Below are positions 4,774-6,133 of a DNA stretch of 6,133 bases, piece after piece (position 1 is the stretch's first letter; each line of letters begins with the position of its first letter). A program made the position numbers and the translations under genes. The DNA is from an uncultured Eubacteriales bacterium (GTDB lineage: Bacteria; Bacillota; Clostridia; Peptostreptococcales; Anaerovoracaceae), in the NCBI GenBank assembly GCA_902803725.1, contig CADCRD010000246.1, forward strand, positions 1-6,133, in the 5' to 3' direction. The notes beneath the pieces were generated by a model. The model ran no database searches and was not told the origin of the DNA. It was given only the letters and a program-made list of their open reading frames with translations.

Positions 4774-6126
4774 TCAAAATCTTTTATTTGAACGCCTCCA
4801 GACTTTTTGCTTCTCGGCAGCACTTATCAAATCTTCCCTGAAATCTGGATCGGCAAGGCCGATCAGCTTTTCGGCACGTTCCCAGGTCGTCAGTCCATTC
4901 ATATCAGCAGAGCCATATTCAGTAACAATGATCGGAGCCTGTGTTCTCGGAGTCGTAATAATATCTCCGTCAACGAATTTCGCTTTTACATTCGAGTGTT
5001 TGACCCCTTTTTTATCTGTTCTTGCAGCTTTCATCGTTATGAATGACATGCCATTCTTTGATCTGTAAGCGCCGGTGACGAAATCCAGCTGTCCGCCCGT
5101 TCCGCTGATCTGGCGCGTCCCAACAGCTTCAGAACATATCTGCCCGTATATGTCAACTGCTATGCATCCATTGATGGACACAAAATTATCTATTGAACTG
5201 ATGACTGCAGGATCATTCACATAATCCATCCCCGCCGACAGGATCTCTATATTGTGATCCAGAAAATCATATAATTCACGAGAACCGTTGCAGATGGAAA
5301 ACACACCCTTCCTGCGATTTACATCCGCTTTTTTGCGATTCGTGATCTTTCCGGCTTTATACAGCTCCAGATAACCATCGCTCATCAGCTCTGTATGCAT
5401 ACCGAGATCCTTCAGATCAGATTCTGCTATCAGTGCCCCTATCGCATTGGGGGTACCGCCAATACCCAGCTGCAGGGTGATCTCATCACGGAGAAACGGG
5501 AAAATATTATTTGCGATTTTTCTGTCTGACTCTGTCGCTTCAGGACTCTTCGTCGTATATATTTCGTATGGACTCTCAACTACATATTTCACTTTTTCTT
5601 CACGTATGTTTATATGGTCGTTTGCCATTCCAAATACAAACGGCATCGTCCTGTTAACCTCGAGTATGATCGCATCTGCCGAATCCAGCATTTCCTGCAT
5701 GCAGCAGTTGGTGAGCCCGTAACTGAAATTGCCGTTTCTATCCATCTCAGACACCGTTACCATAGCAACATTCACATTGGCCTGTCCCCTGAGATAATAT
5801 GATCCGCAGTTCCGAAACAACATCGGCACATAAAATGCCCGCCCCTGATCGATATATCTTCTGTCTATTGCAGAACAATGCCACAGATTATATGTGAATG
5901 CCTGCTGCTCCGGATCCTGCTCAACTATCTGCACCGGACCCATCGATATAGCATTATGCACATTAACATCCGTCAGTTCATCTTTTCTCGCCGCGAGCGC
6001 CTTGTCAAGAGCGATCGGAAATGAACATGTCTGAGAATAATCCACCCAGTCACCGCTCTTAACTATCTTAACAGCCTCCTCCGGCGTTCTCAGTTTTTCC
6101 TGATATATTTTTTGTACAGATTTCAT
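4774..6126 (-). CDS. Acetyl-CoA hydrolase/transferase-family CoA-transferase, probably butyryl-CoA (or 4-hydroxybutyryl-CoA):acetate type
   Basis: This 450-residue cytoplasmic enzyme is full length for family I-like CoA-transferases of the AcetylCoA_hydro type, which move CoA between an acyl-CoA and a free acid through a glutamyl-CoA thioester. The N-terminal domain spans about 5-215 and begins YQEKLRTPEEAVKIVKSGDWVDY. The central CoA-binding loop is QLGIGGTPNAIG (219-230). The motif HTELMSD (244-250) places Glu246 where the catalytic glutamate lies in Clostridium aminobutyricum 4-hydroxybutyrate CoA-transferase. The C-terminal domain (about 265-425) has SGTGGQLDFVTGAY (341-354) and IVTEYG (400-405). 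The GGQLDFV-GAY-SK-G-SFI pattern is closer, from memory, to gut butyryl-CoA:acetate CoA-transferases than to 4-hydroxybutyrate enzymes, but residues 30-170 differ much from the But proteins I remember, so the substrate is not settled. ATG at 6126; its ribosome binding site and any upstream operon partners lie beyond the window. Confidence 0.9.
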   Translation of the reverse strand: MKSVQKIYQEKLRTPEEAVKIVKSGDWVDYSQTCSFPIALDKALAARKDELTDVNVHNAISMGPVQIVEQDPEQQAFTYNLWHCSAIDRRYIDQGRAFYVPMLFRNCGSYYLRGQANVNVAMVTVSEMDRNGNFSYGLTNCCMQEMLDSADAIILEVNRTMPFVFGMANDHINIREEKVKYVVESPYEIYTTKSPEATESDRKIANNIFPFLRDEITLQLGIGGTPNAIGALIAESDLKDLGMHTELMSDGYLELYKAGKITNRKKADVNRRKGVFSICNGSRELYDFLDHNIEILSAGMDYVNDPAVISSIDNFVSINGCIAVDIYGQICSEAVGTRQISGTGGQLDFVTGAYRSKNGMSFITMKAARTDKKGVKHSNVKAKFVDGDIITTPRTQAPIIVTEYGSADMNGLTTWERAEKLIGLADPDFREDLISAAEKQKVWRRSNKRF

Positions 6127-6133
6127 CGTAATA

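Overview
The window looks like ordinary chromosome from a low-to-mid GC, anaerobic, probably gut-associated Firmicute of the class Clostridia. The basis is indirect: AGGAGG-type ribosome binding sites, sigma-A-like promoters, short hairpin terminators, a butyrate-type CoA-transferase and several short proteins resembling families I know from gut Eubacteriales. The genus cannot be read from the sequence.

Layout from left to right: (1) the 3' end of a plus-strand gene of uncertain function, 1-342; (2) a convergent minus-strand gene for a stand-alone PTS EIIC-like membrane protein of the PTS_EIIC_2 type, 383-1486, with a leader rich in palindromes; (3) a minus-strand two-gene unit encoding two different GNAT acetyltransferases, 2192-2749 then 1686-2189, with its own promoter and terminator; (4) a divergent plus-strand gene for a half-size, five-helix EamA-type transporter, 3009-3437; (5) convergent to it, a minus-strand gene for a PD-(D/E)XK nuclease-like protein with a TTG start, 3449-4264, with a near-consensus promoter; (6) a gene-free 509-base stretch, 4265-4773, holding a cluster of short direct and inverted repeats; (7) a minus-strand gene for an acetyl-CoA hydrolase/transferase-family CoA-transferase, 4774-6126, ended by a strong terminator. 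Its start codon is inside the window but its upstream region is not.

The genes do not form one pathway. Most are separate transcription units, and the only convincing operon is the GNAT pair. The CoA-transferase fits fermentative acyl-CoA/acetate exchange such as butyrate formation. EIIC and EamA are unlinked transporters of unknown substrate. The least ordinary items are the uncharacterised nuclease-like gene and the repeat cluster just upstream of its promoter, in which one repeat copy can pair with either of two others. I see no CRISPR array, RNA gene, transposase, phage module or recognisable multi-gene defence system.
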